Below, one piece after another: positions 23,964 to 32,392 of a stretch of 64,000 nt of DNA. A program made the translations under genes and the position numbers. How positions within the stretch are numbered: position 1 is the first letter of the stretch; every line of letters starts with the position of its first letter. Under the pieces are notes generated by a model. That model saw nothing but the letters and a program-made list of their open reading frames with translations. It was not told the DNA's origin and ran no database searches. This stretch comes from Mycolicibacterium nivoides (GTDB taxonomy: Bacteria; Actinomycetota; Actinomycetes; Mycobacteriales; Mycobacteriaceae). The stretch lies in contig NZ_CP034072.1 in assembly GCF_003855255.1 (NCBI RefSeq), forward strand, positions 3,882,245-3,946,244. The letters run 5' to 3'.

Positions 23964-25016
23964 CTAGGCCTTGGCGGCCGCGGCTTCCTGCTCGCGCTTG
24001 ATCTCCAGCGCGATGTCGATGAGCTGGTCTTCCTGACCACCGATCAGCTTCCGCTGGCCGACGCGGAGCAACAGCTCGTGGGCGGGCACCCCGTAGCGTT
24101 CACCCTGGCGCACTGCGTGCTTGAGGAAGCTGGAGTACACCCCCGCGTAGCCCATCACGAGCGCGTTCCGGTCCAGCAGGCACTCGGCCGGCATCGCCGG
24201 GGCGACGACCTCTTCGGCGGCATCGGCGATGTCGAAGAAGTCGATGCCGGTCTTGACGCCGATCTTGTCGAACACCCCGACCAGCGCCTCGACCGGCGCG
24301 TTGCCCGCACCCGCGCCGAAGCGACGGCACGAGCCATCGATCTGCTTGGCACCCGCGCGCACGGCTTCGACCGAGTTGGCCACGCCGAGGCCGAGGTTCT
24401 CGTGGCCATGAAAGCCAACCTGGGCATCCGATCCCAATTCGGCGACCAGGGCCGCCACCCGGTCGGCGACACCTTCGAGTACCAGGGCACCCGCGGAGTC
24501 CACGACATAGACGCACTGGCAGCCGGCGTCGGCCATGATGCGGGCCTGCTTGGCCAGCTTCTCCGGGCTGATGGTGTGGCTCATCATCAGGAACCCGACG
24601 GTCTCGAGGCCCAGTTCACGGGCGAGCCCGAAGTGCTGGATCGACACGTCGGCCTCGGTGCAGTGGGTGGCGATACGGCAGATCGAGCCACCGTTGCCCT
24701 GGGCTTCCTTGATGTCTTCCTTGGTGCCCACACCGGGCAGCATCAGGAAGGCGATCTTGGCTTCCTTGGCCGTCTCGGCGGCCAGCTTGATCAGCTCCTG
24801 CTCCGGGGTCTTGGAGAACCCGTAGTTGAAGCTCGACCCGCCCAGGCCGTCACCGTGGGTCACCTCGATGACGGGGACACCGGCGGCATCCAGGGCGGCG
24901 ACGATCGCGCCGACCTCGTCCTTGGTGAACTGGTGCCGCTTGTGGTGTGACCCGTCGCGCAGCGACGTGTCCGTCATCCGGACGTCCCATGCGGGGTTGA
25001 AGAAAATGTCACTCAT
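23964..25016 (-). CDS. hsaF: 4-hydroxy-2-oxohexanoate (4-hydroxy-2-oxovalerate) aldolase
   Basis: A 350-residue DRE-TIM metalloaldolase, ortholog of Rv3534c. It cleaves 4-hydroxy-2-oxohexanoate, from steroid rings A/B, to pyruvate and propanal. Metal- and substrate-binding motifs are present: TSLRDGSHH near residue 18 and the HGHEN metal-binding histidines near residue 200. It is the last gene of hsaE-hsaG-hsaF. The start overlaps the hsaG stop as ATGA, and GGAGG lies upstream. In this family the aldolase and the HsaG dehydrogenase form a channelling complex, which fits the coupling. Confidence 0.97.
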   Translation of the reverse strand: MSDIFFNPAWDVRMTDTSLRDGSHHKRHQFTKDEVGAIVAALDAAGVPVIEVTHGDGLGGSSFNYGFSKTPEQELIKLAAETAKEAKIAFLMLPGVGTKEDIKEAQGNGGSICRIATHCTEADVSIQHFGLARELGLETVGFLMMSHTISPEKLAKQARIMADAGCQCVYVVDSAGALVLEGVADRVAALVAELGSDAQVGFHGHENLGLGVANSVEAVRAGAKQIDGSCRRFGAGAGNAPVEALVGVFDKIGVKTGIDFFDIADAAEEVVAPAMPAECLLDRNALVMGYAGVYSSFLKHAVRQGERYGVPAHELLLRVGQRKLIGGQEDQLIDIALEIKREQEAAAAKA

Positions 25017-25942
25017 GCTTGAGCACCTCCAGTCACCGCGAGCGACTCTTTCGCGATTTCCTCGCCGACCTTGGTCGCGGCCGCGGTCATGATGTCCAGA
25101 TTTCCAGCGTAAGGCGGCAGGTAGTCACCGGCACCCTCCACTTCCACGAACACCGTGACCAGGTGGTTTCCACCGTTGACCACGGACGGTTCGTCGAACT
25201 GCGGTTCGTTGAGCAGGCGGTAGCCCGGGACGTAGGTCTGCACCTCGGCGACCACATCCTTGATCGACTGCGTGATCGCGGCGTGGTCGGCGTCCTCGGG
25301 GATCGCGCAGAAGATGGTGTCGCGCATGATCATCGGCGGCTCGGCCGGGTTGAGGATGATGATCGCCTTGCCGTTGCGGGCCCCACCGATGTCGCGCACG
25401 CCGGCACTGGTGGTCTTGGTGAACTCGTCGATGTTGGCGCGGGTGCCCGGACCGGCCGAGGCCGACGACACCGACGCGACGATCTCGGCGTAAGGCACGC
25501 CTCCCTGTGCCTCGACGGCACGGCTCACCGCGTACACCATCGGGATGGTGGCCTGGCCACCGCAGGTGACCATGTTGACGTTCGGCGCATCGAGGTGCGC
25601 GCGCAGGTTGGCCGGCGGGATCACGCCGGGGCCGACGGCCGCCGGGGTCAGGTCGATGGCGCGGATGCCGGCCTCGGCATAGCGCGGGGCCGCATCGCGG
25701 TGCACGTAGGCGCTGGTCGCCTCGAACACCAGGTCCGGCTTCTCGCTCTGGGCGAGCAGCCAATCGACGCCCTCGTGCGAGGTCTCCAGGCCCAGCTTCC
25801 GGGCACGTGCCAGACCTTCGGACTGCGGATCGATACCGATCATCCAGCGCGGCTCGAGCCACTCCGACCGCAGCAACTTGTACAGCAGGTCGGTGCTGAT
25901 GTTGCCCGACCCGACAATGGCAACTGATGCCTTTTCAGCCAT
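25013..25942 (-). CDS. hsaG: Acylating propanal/acetaldehyde dehydrogenase
   Basis: A 309-residue CoA-acylating aldehyde dehydrogenase, ortholog of Rv3535c. It converts the propanal released by HsaF into propionyl-CoA with NAD+. The N-terminal nucleotide-binding motif [10 protein letters not shown] and the catalytic cysteine in [10 protein letters not shown] (near residue 128) are visible. It lies 23 bases after hsaE, with AGGGAG before the ATG, and its stop overlaps the hsaF start. Confidence 0.97.
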   Translation of the reverse strand: MAEKASVAIVGSGNISTDLLYKLLRSEWLEPRWMIGIDPQSEGLARARKLGLETSHEGVDWLLAQSEKPDLVFEATSAYVHRDAAPRYAEAGIRAIDLTPAAVGPGVIPPANLRAHLDAPNVNMVTCGGQATIPMVYAVSRAVEAQGGVPYAEIVASVSSASAGPGTRANIDEFTKTTSAGVRDIGGARNGKAIIILNPAEPPMIMRDTIFCAIPEDADHAAITQSIKDVVAEVQTYVPGYRLLNEPQFDEPSVVNGGNHLVTVFVEVEGAGDYLPPYAGNLDIMTAAATKVGEEIAKESLAVTGGAQA

Positions 25943-25965
25943 ATCGGCTCCCTATCCTCGAAACA

Positions 25966-26751
25966 TCATTCGAAAGAAAGATGCACTGAACCTAGCCCGG
26001 CGAAGTCAGCGACGAAATCGCTGCCCGGAGGTGCATCTATCGCACGCGTGCACGAGCCCGGCAACACGATGTCACCGGCCTTCAGGCGCACCCCGAAGCT
26101 CTCCACCTTGCGGGCCAACCAGGCCACCGCGGTGACCGGATTTCCCAGCACCGCATCGCTGCGTCCCTCGGCCACGACCTTGCCGTGGTTGGTCAACACC
26201 GCGTCGATACTGCAGATGTCGATGTCCTTGGGCGAGACCCGCGCTTCCCCGAGCACCCACCCGGCGCTGGAGGCGTTGTCGGCGATGGTGTCGCACAACT
26301 TGATCTGCCAGTTGGTGATGCGGGTGTCGATCAGCTCGATCGCGGGAGCGAACGCGGCCGTCGCGGCGAGCACGTCTTCCTCGGTGCATCCGGCCCCGGG
26401 CAGATCGTCGGCCAGGATGAAGCCAACCTCGACCTCGACCCGCGGGTACAGGAAGTTCGACGACTTCACCGGGACGTTCTCGAACACCTCCATCTCATCG
26501 AGGAGATGGCCGTAGTCCGGCTCGTCGACGCCCATCATGTCCTGCATGGCCTTGCTGGACAGCCCGACCTTGTGGCCGATGATCCGTGCACCCTCGGCGA
26601 CCCGCTGCCGGATGTTGATCAGCTGGATCTCGTAGGCATCCACCACATCGATGTCGGGGTTACCGTCGGTCAACGGGGTCATCGGAACCCGGCTGCGCTC
26701 GGCCTGGGCCAGGTCGGCGGCCAGCTGGGCACGCACCTCGTCGCTAAGCAT
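25966..26751 (-). CDS. hsaE: 2-hydroxyhexa-2,4-dienoate hydratase
   Basis: A 261-residue member of the fumarylacetoacetase/MhpD hydratase family, ortholog of Rv3536c. It adds water to 2-hydroxyhexa-2,4-dienoate, giving the HsaF substrate. Family features are the IGHKVGLSSKAMQ segment (residues about 57-69), the VEVEVGFIL metal-site strand and the LGNPVTAVAWLA region. It is the first gene of the hsaEGF operon and diverges from kstD across a 73-base gap that contains a KstR-type operator. A GAGGGG site lies about 11 bases before the ATG. Confidence 0.96.
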   Translation of the reverse strand: MLSDEVRAQLAADLAQAERSRVPMTPLTDGNPDIDVVDAYEIQLINIRQRVAEGARIIGHKVGLSSKAMQDMMGVDEPDYGHLLDEMEVFENVPVKSSNFLYPRVEVEVGFILADDLPGAGCTEEDVLAATAAFAPAIELIDTRITNWQIKLCDTIADNASSAGWVLGEARVSPKDIDICSIDAVLTNHGKVVAEGRSDAVLGNPVTAVAWLARKVESFGVRLKAGDIVLPGSCTRAIDAPPGSDFVADFAGLGSVHLSFE

Positions 26752-26809
26752 TCTGGTGAATTCCCCTCACTTCTTTGACCGGGGCGGTTGTTGGATTGCC
26801 GGTCAATTC

Positions 26810-26823
26810 TATAACGTGTTCTA
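26810..26823. promoter_or_regulatory. KstR-type operator between hsaE and kstD
   Basis: TATAACGTGTTCTA is an exact match to the KstR consensus TnnAACnnGTTnnA. It ends one base before the kstD ATG and lies in the divergent hsaE-kstD gap. KstR represses steroid catabolic genes until CoA-thioester intermediates release it. The embedded TAACGT (26812-26817) could be the kstD -10 element, so bound repressor would block the promoter directly. Confidence 0.88.
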
Positions 26824-26824
26824 C

Positions 26825-28534
26825 ATGACTGGACAGGAGTACGACGTTGTCGTGGTCGGCAGCGGCGCTGCCGGCATGGTCGCCGCCCTCACCGCAGCCC
26901 ACCAGGGCCTCTCGACAGTAGTCGTAGAGAAGGCGCCGCACTATGGAGGTTCCACTGCGCGGTCAGGTGGTGGGGTGTGGATCCCGAACAACGAGATTCT
27001 CAAGCGTGACGGGGTCAAGGACACCCCCGAGGCCGCCCGCACCTACCTGCACAAGATCATCGGCGACGTGGTGCCAGCGGAGAAGATCGACACCTATCTC
27101 GACCGCTCGCCGGAGATGCTGTCCTTTGTCCTGAAGAACTCCCCGCTGAAGCTGTGCTGGGTGCCCGGGTACTCCGACTACTACCCCGAGACGCCGGGCG
27201 GCAAGCCCACCGGTCGCTCGGTGGAGCCCAAGCCGTTCAACGCCAAGAAGCTGGGTGTTGACGAGAAGGGCCTGGAGCCGCCGTACGGCAAGGTGCCGAT
27301 GAACATGGTGGTGATGCAGCAGGACTACGTCCGGCTCAACCAGCTCAAGCGTCATCCCCGCGGCGTGCTGCGCAGCATCAAGGTGGGTGTCCGCTCCGTG
27401 TGGGCCAACGCCACCGGCAAGAACCTGGTCGGCATGGGACGCGCACTGATCGCCCCGCTGCGCATCGGCCTGCAGCAGGCCGGCGTCCCGGTCCAGCTGA
27501 ACACCGCGCTGACCGATCTCTACGTCGAGGACGGCGTCGTCCGCGGCATCTACGTTGTCGATCCCCGCGACAGTTCCGCTGAGCCGCGGCTGATCCGGGC
27601 GCGCCGCGGCGTGATCCTGGGCTCCGGCGGATTCGAGCACAACGAACAGATGCGGGTGAAGTACCAGCGCGCACCCATCACCACCGAGTGGACCGTGGGC
27701 GCGGTGGCCAACACCGGCGACGGCATCCTTGCCGCCGAAAAGCAGGGCGCCGCACTCGAATTCATGGAGGACTCGTGGTGGGGCCCGACGGTCCCGCTGA
27801 CCGACTCGCCGTGGTTCGCCCTGTCCGAGCGCAACTCCCCCGGCTCGATCATCGTCAACATGGCCGGCAAGCGGTTCATGAACGAGTCGATGCCCTACGT
27901 CGAGGCCTGCCACCACATGTACGGCGGCGAATACGGCCAGGGCTCGGGCCCGGGCGAGAACATCCCGGCCTGGCTGATCTTCGACCAGCAGTACCGTGAC
28001 CGCTTCATCTTCGCGGGTCTGCAGCCGGGACAACGTATTCCGAAGAAGTGGTTGGAATCAGGCGTCATCGTCAAGGCCGACACCCTCGAGGAGCTGGCCG
28101 CCAAGACCGGCCTGCCCGCCGACGCGTTCGCCGCGACCATCGACCGGTTCAACGGGTTCGCCCGTACCGGGGTGGACGAGGACTTCAAGCGCGGCGACAG
28201 CGCCTACGACCGCTACTACGGTGATCCGACCAACAAGCCCAACCCGAACCTCGGCGAGATCAAGCACGGCCCGTACTACGCGGCCAAGATGGTGCCGGGC
28301 GATCTGGGAACCAAGGGCGGCATCCGCACCGATCTGCAGGGACGCGCGCTGCGCGACGACAACTCGGTCATCGAGGGTCTCTATGCCGCGGGTAACGTCA
28401 GCTCACCGGTGATGGGTCACACCTATCCCGGCCCGGGCGGGACCATCGGACCGGCCATGACCTGGGGTTACCTCGCAGCACTTGATATCGCCGGAGCCGC
28501 CCCGGCGGCGACCTCGAACCTGGGGAAGAAGTAG
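26825..28534 (+). CDS. kstD: 3-ketosteroid delta-1-dehydrogenase
   Basis: A 569-residue flavoprotein, ortholog of Rv3537. It introduces the 1,2 double bond into ring A of 3-ketosteroids, a step needed for ring opening. The N-terminal FAD motif VVVGSGAAGM, the following GGSTARSGGG loop and the C-terminal FAD segment (YAAGNVSSPVMG) are present. The frame is open far upstream, but the homologous N-terminus begins MTGQEYDVVVVG, giving the ATG at 26825. There is no ribosome site there: the KstR-type operator abuts the ATG, which suggests leaderless translation. The stop is immediately followed by the ATG of the next gene. Confidence 0.96.
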   Translation: MTGQEYDVVVVGSGAAGMVAALTAAHQGLSTVVVEKAPHYGGSTARSGGGVWIPNNEILKRDGVKDTPEAARTYLHKIIGDVVPAEKIDTYLDRSPEMLSFVLKNSPLKLCWVPGYSDYYPETPGGKPTGRSVEPKPFNAKKLGVDEKGLEPPYGKVPMNMVVMQQDYVRLNQLKRHPRGVLRSIKVGVRSVWANATGKNLVGMGRALIAPLRIGLQQAGVPVQLNTALTDLYVEDGVVRGIYVVDPRDSSAEPRLIRARRGVILGSGGFEHNEQMRVKYQRAPITTEWTVGAVANTGDGILAAEKQGAALEFMEDSWWGPTVPLTDSPWFALSERNSPGSIIVNMAGKRFMNESMPYVEACHHMYGGEYGQGSGPGENIPAWLIFDQQYRDRFIFAGLQPGQRIPKKWLESGVIVKADTLEELAAKTGLPADAFAATIDRFNGFARTGVDEDFKRGDSAYDRYYGDPTNKPNPNLGEIKHGPYYAAKMVPGDLGTKGGIRTDLQGRALRDDNSVIEGLYAAGNVSSPVMGHTYPGPGGTIGPAMTWGYLAALDIAGAAPAATSNLGKK

Positions 28535-29395
28535 ATGCCCATCGATCTCGACAAGGCGCTCGGCGCCGAGCTGGAACCCATCGAGTTCTCCTGGACCAGC
28601 AGCGACATCCAGCTCTACCACCTGGGTCTCGGCGCGGGCGCCGACCCGATGGACGCGCGTGAGCTGAGCTATCTGGTCGACGACACCCCGCAGGTGCTGC
28701 CGACGTTCGGCAACGTCGCGGTCAGCTTCCACATGACCGAGCCGCCCAAGGTGCAGTTCCCCGGCATCGACATCGAGCTGTCCAAGGTGCTGCACGCCAG
28801 CGAGGCCGTGAGCGTGCCCGGTCCGATCCCGACCAGCGGAACCGCGAAGTCTGTGCAGCGCTTCACCGAGATCTGGGACAAGGGCAAGGCCGCCGTCATC
28901 GTCAGCGAATCCACGGTGACCGATGAATCCGGCAAGGTGTTGTGGACCACCAAGCGGTCGATCTTCGCCCGCGGCGAGGGCGGATTCGGCGGCGAGCGCG
29001 GACCCGCGACCTCGGCCGAATTGCCTGACCGCGCACCCGATATCGAGATCTCGTTGCCGACGCTGCCGCAGCAGGCGCTGCTGTACCGGCTGTGTGGCGA
29101 CCGTAACCCCCTGCACTCCGACCCGGCCTTCGCCGCAGCAGCTGGCTTCGATCGACCGATCCTGCACGGGCTGTGCACCTACGGCATCGGCTGCAAGGCC
29201 ATCGTCGACAACCTGCTCGACGGCGACGTCTCGCAGGTGGCGTCCTACGGTGCGCGGTTCGCCGGCGTGGTGTTCCCCGGCGAGACCCTGCAGGCCAACA
29301 TCTGGAAGGAAGACGGCAAGTTCATCGGCGTGCTCACCGCACCGTCGCGGGACAACGCCGTCGTACTGTCGGGCGTGGAGCTCGTCCCGGCCTAG
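28535..29395 (+). CDS. MaoC-family enoyl-CoA hydratase, Rv3538-like
   Basis: A 286-residue double hot-dog hydratase, ortholog of Rv3538 (called hsd4B in some annotations). It is expected to hydrate an enoyl-CoA intermediate of steroid side-chain or ring degradation; the exact substrate cannot be told from sequence. The hydratase-2 motif is clear near residue 185: YRLCGDRNPLHSDP followed by GFDRPILHGL, which supplies the catalytic Asp and His. It starts directly after the kstD stop codon (zero spacing), so it shares kstD's transcript and regulation. A strong hairpin follows. Confidence 0.93.
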   Translation: MPIDLDKALGAELEPIEFSWTSSDIQLYHLGLGAGADPMDARELSYLVDDTPQVLPTFGNVAVSFHMTEPPKVQFPGIDIELSKVLHASEAVSVPGPIPTSGTAKSVQRFTEIWDKGKAAVIVSESTVTDESGKVLWTTKRSIFARGEGGFGGERGPATSAELPDRAPDIEISLPTLPQQALLYRLCGDRNPLHSDPAFAAAAGFDRPILHGLCTYGIGCKAIVDNLLDGDVSQVASYGARFAGVVFPGETLQANIWKEDGKFIGVLTAPSRDNAVVLSGVELVPA

Positions 29396-29419
29396 CCTTC
29401 TTTCTCCACCCGCTTTGTC

Positions 29420-29459
29420 ACGCTGGAGTGGCTGTCGACATCGACAGCCACTCCAGCGT
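29420..29459. terminator. Strong intrinsic terminator after the kstD operon
   Basis: Perfect 19-base inverted arms (29420-29438 and 29441-29459) with only two unpaired bases between them, followed on the plus strand by GTTTTGGGGG. It lies 24 bases past the hydratase stop and 16 bases before the stop of the convergent monooxygenase gene, so it probably separates the two transcripts. It marks the point where synteny with the M. tuberculosis steroid cluster breaks. Confidence 0.8.
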
Positions 29460-29475
29460 CGTTTTGGGGGCAATG

Positions 29476-30687
29476 TCACCCACCAGATCGGATAGCTTTG
29501 GGCCCCAACTGTTCCCGCAACTTGCGCAGCCCCGCCGATTCTTGTGTCAGTCGGTACAGTCGCTCCACCACTCGGTACAGCCGGCAATAGATCCGCGGCG
29601 GGAAGTGGGGCAACATCGGTGATCGGCGCGCCCGGAGCGCTACCGAGAACTCCGCCGGCCGCAATCGAATGTAACGCGGAAGGTCTTCGTACCACCGTGC
29701 ACTATTTCGTGCCCAGCCCTGGTGAGGCACTATCGCGCGCAAGCGCTCGGTTTGGTACGCATCGAGCGCGGACACCAAATCCTGCTCCCCGCAGAGCTTC
29801 TCAGCGAGAGCAATGGCGTCCTCAAGCGCCAGGATCGTCCCCGATCCGATGCTGTAATGCGTGGTGTGAGCCGCATCCCCCATCAAGACGATGTTGCCGT
29901 GGTGCCATCGCTCGTTGGTGACCGTCGCAAAGTTCCCCCACACTGCCCCGGTGTGATTGGGCGCGGCGCTCAACAGCGGATAACCGTCCAGCTGCCGCGC
30001 GAAGATCCTGCTCAACAGCGCCGTGGCACCCTTCTCGTCCAGCGCGTCGAAGCCGAGCCCGGCCCAGGTCTCCGGTGAGCACTCGACGATGACGGTGCTG
30101 GTCTGCCCGTCAAAACCGTAGCCATAGAACCAGATCCAGCCGGCGTCGGTCTCGGTGAATGCGAAGTTGAACGCATCGAAAACCTTGCCTGTCCCCAGCC
30201 AGATGTACTTGTTCCTGCCCGTGACGACGTTGGTCCCGAAAGTACCGGAGTGGAGCTTCCTCAGCCGACTGTTGACGCCATCACACGCGACTATCAAATC
30301 GGCTTCAGGTAGTTGAGACGGGTCCGCCACATCGTGCTCGAACTGAATGTCAATTCCGAGTTCTGTTGCACGCCTGGCCAATATGTCGACCAGCGCCTGA
30401 CGACTGATACTCAATCCGCTGTGCCCGAGGCTCTCCGTCCGAGTGCCTTCCAGGTCAACCAGGCTGCCGGACCAACGGAAGGAACTCTCCTGGATCTCGT
30501 CCGCCAGGCGCGGATCGATATCGACGAGCTTGTCCAGAAGTGGCTGCCAGTAGGTGATTCCCCAGCCGTACGTCGATCCTGCGGGATTGCGTTCCAGAAC
30601 CGTGATCTCATGCGCCTGGTCACGCATCTTCATCAAGGTCGCGAACGACAATCCGGCAGGTCCCCCACCGACACACACGATCTTCAC
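29476..30687 (-). CDS. FAD-dependent aromatic hydroxylase family monooxygenase
   Basis: A 403-residue flavoprotein of the PHBH fold. The N-terminal motif VCVGGGPAGL, the DGVNSRLRK segment and the second FAD motif GDAAHTTHYSIGSG followed by LALEDA are intact. The HYSIGSG form of the GDAAH motif is typical of the salicyl-CoA/anthraniloyl-CoA 5-hydroxylase branch, so an aromatic CoA thioester is a possible substrate; no CoA ligase lies beside it. The start is GTG at 30687 with GGGGAGGG at 30692-30699; the frame stays open further upstream without a better site. It lies 184 bases downstream of the GH71 gene and converges on the steroid operon terminator, so its pathway is unclear. Confidence 0.85.
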   Translation of the reverse strand: MKIVCVGGGPAGLSFATLMKMRDQAHEITVLERNPAGSTYGWGITYWQPLLDKLVDIDPRLADEIQESSFRWSGSLVDLEGTRTESLGHSGLSISRQALVDILARRATELGIDIQFEHDVADPSQLPEADLIVACDGVNSRLRKLHSGTFGTNVVTGRNKYIWLGTGKVFDAFNFAFTETDAGWIWFYGYGFDGQTSTVIVECSPETWAGLGFDALDEKGATALLSRIFARQLDGYPLLSAAPNHTGAVWGNFATVTNERWHHGNIVLMGDAAHTTHYSIGSGTILALEDAIALAEKLCGEQDLVSALDAYQTERLRAIVPHQGWARNSARWYEDLPRYIRLRPAEFSVALRARRSPMLPHFPPRIYCRLYRVVERLYRLTQESAGLRKLREQLGPKAIRSGG

Positions 30688-30871
30688 TTCGACCCTCCCC
30701 GCGAGGAATCCGGCGTTCTTGATGATCGCAACCGGACTGCACCGGCGGGAGGCATTTGCCAAAACCGCGTCAGCGTTGCTCGATCAGTTCGCGGGCAATG
30801 CCTGCGTAGGCAAGAAGATGCGCCCTCGGGTCGCTGGGGAACTTCCGGGCCAAGCCACCCTGCAAGGGGTG

Positions 30872-32392
30872 CTACCGCAAACCTCCCACCAATCGGTACT
30901 GCAGGTCCTGGACGAATGGCGGGTCCTCCACCGGGACATCTGTCTGCGCCGACGCCACCACGACGCCGGCACGGGTCATAGTCACCGTGAAAGATCCCGG
31001 ACGCAACGGTGCCACACAGACTCCGCGGTCGGGGGCGGCGAAACATGTTGTCACTTGGTCGCCGGCAACGATGTCGATTCGGCCGGGAGCGGTGGCAAAA
31101 CTCACTACCTCGATGGCATCCCGCGGTTCGGTGGTTTCGGCCACCGGACGCATCAGCAGGGTTTCGGGGTATGTCGGAAGAGCTGCGACCGGCTGGATAC
31201 GGTAGGAGACGAAAACCGCATCGCGGGTGATCTTGGGCGGCTCACCCCATTTGAATCTGGCGATGTCGTACGCGTTGAGATCGAGCATTCGCCATCCGTG
31301 GGCGACCGATGGAGCCATCGCCGTCGATTCCGCGTAATCGTTCCAGGTGATCAGCTGAACCCATTCGGCCTCCCGCGCGATCGCCAGCTGCCACGCCATT
31401 CGATTGGTCGTCCCGTTCAACGATTCTTCGAAGGTACCGCTGCGTGGCCTGCTGTCCTGAAACGGAACGGACTGCATCCAGATCTTTCCAAGAGAATGTG
31501 CTTGGTTGATCAGATCCGCCGGCGAGCCGTGAGAGTGATCTGACAGGGACATTCCGCGAGGATTTCTGCCGCCCCAGGCGGAGAATCCGTAGGAGATCGA
31601 ATTGTAGGCGGCGATCTTGTTCGAGGCGTCGACGAAAATGGGAACGAAGGCAATCTTGGTATGCAATTTCGCGGTCAGGGCTTCCAGCACTACCGCCCAC
31701 CACTGCGGCGTTCGGAGCTCCGCGGCGAACGCGCTGAGCACCGGAGTGCCGTCTGCCAGCCGATATGCAGCAGGCGCGGCGAGATACGTGCCAATGTCTG
31801 CGACGAACTCCTCAACAGAAAGATAGGACAGCGGACCAGATATATCGGCAGTGATGAGAATGCCGAAGTTGGCAATCTGGGCGGCCGCCAAGAGATTGTC
31901 CACCACGTTAGATTGCGATCGCGGTTTGATGACGTCTATTGCGAATCCATCTATGCCCACCGATCTGGCTTGACCGATCTCGGTCGTGAAATCCGCGATC
32001 TGCCAATCCGCCTGATCGATGCGCTTGCGGGGCAGCGGCCGATCTCGGAGCAATCCGCCGTAACTGGCGTGAATGCCCCCTTCGCCTTCCTGGGAACGGT
32101 ATTGGAGCTCGTAATAATCATTACTGCCGTCCACATTGTCAATTGATATGGGGAAGTTCGGTACGTAATGCGCGAATACTTTACGAGGCGCCGGGCCGGC
32201 GGGCAGGTCGAAAGGTAGGTACGCGGTGATGGCGTGCTCGGTGCGTGTCTCCTCCTCTTGAGGATTGGAATGGGGGGAATAGAGGCTGGCGGCGACCAAT
32301 GCCATCACGAGCGCGACGACCGAGATGACCGACCGACGCGCCAACGCGACCCCGCCCCTACAGATAGCGGCCGTCCACCGTCGTGGAGACAC
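30872..32392 (-). CDS. Exported GH71-like (alpha-1,3-glucanase family) protein
   Basis: About 506 residues. An N-terminal basic stretch and one hydrophobic segment (residues about 21-40) predict secretion or membrane anchoring. The next region, KVFAHYVPNFP to GIDGFAIDV, has the look of glycoside hydrolase family 71, and the C-terminal 120 residues are a beta-rich tail. As last gene of the polysaccharide run it may trim, turn over or release the polymer. Start: the GTG at 32392 overlaps the wzz gene by 35 bases and has no ribosome site; a TTG at 32344 behind GGGGCGGGG is a real alternative and keeps the signal segment. Confidence 0.78.
   Translation of the reverse strand: MSPRRWTAAICRGGVALARRSVISVVALVMALVAASLYSPHSNPQEEETRTEHAITAYLPFDLPAGPAPRKVFAHYVPNFPISIDNVDGSNDYYELQYRSQEGEGGIHASYGGLLRDRPLPRKRIDQADWQIADFTTEIGQARSVGIDGFAIDVIKPRSQSNVVDNLLAAAQIANFGILITADISGPLSYLSVEEFVADIGTYLAAPAAYRLADGTPVLSAFAAELRTPQWWAVVLEALTAKLHTKIAFVPIFVDASNKIAAYNSISYGFSAWGGRNPRGMSLSDHSHGSPADLINQAHSLGKIWMQSVPFQDSRPRSGTFEESLNGTTNRMAWQLAIAREAEWVQLITWNDYAESTAMAPSVAHGWRMLDLNAYDIARFKWGEPPKITRDAVFVSYRIQPVAALPTYPETLLMRPVAETTEPRDAIEVVSFATAPGRIDIVAGDQVTTCFAAPDRGVCVAPLRPGSFTVTMTRAGVVVASAQTDVPVEDPPFVQDLQYRLVGGLR

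Noticed and set aside
24078..24950. 290-codon plus-strand frame opposite hsaF (and a similar one opposite hsaG)
   Set aside because: Complete antisense overlap with a clearly conserved enzyme; composition is that of a shadow frame.
26651..26824. Longer N-terminus for kstD
   Set aside because: The extension overlaps the hsaE start, runs through the operator and has no resemblance to the flavoprotein, whose homology begins at MTGQEYD.
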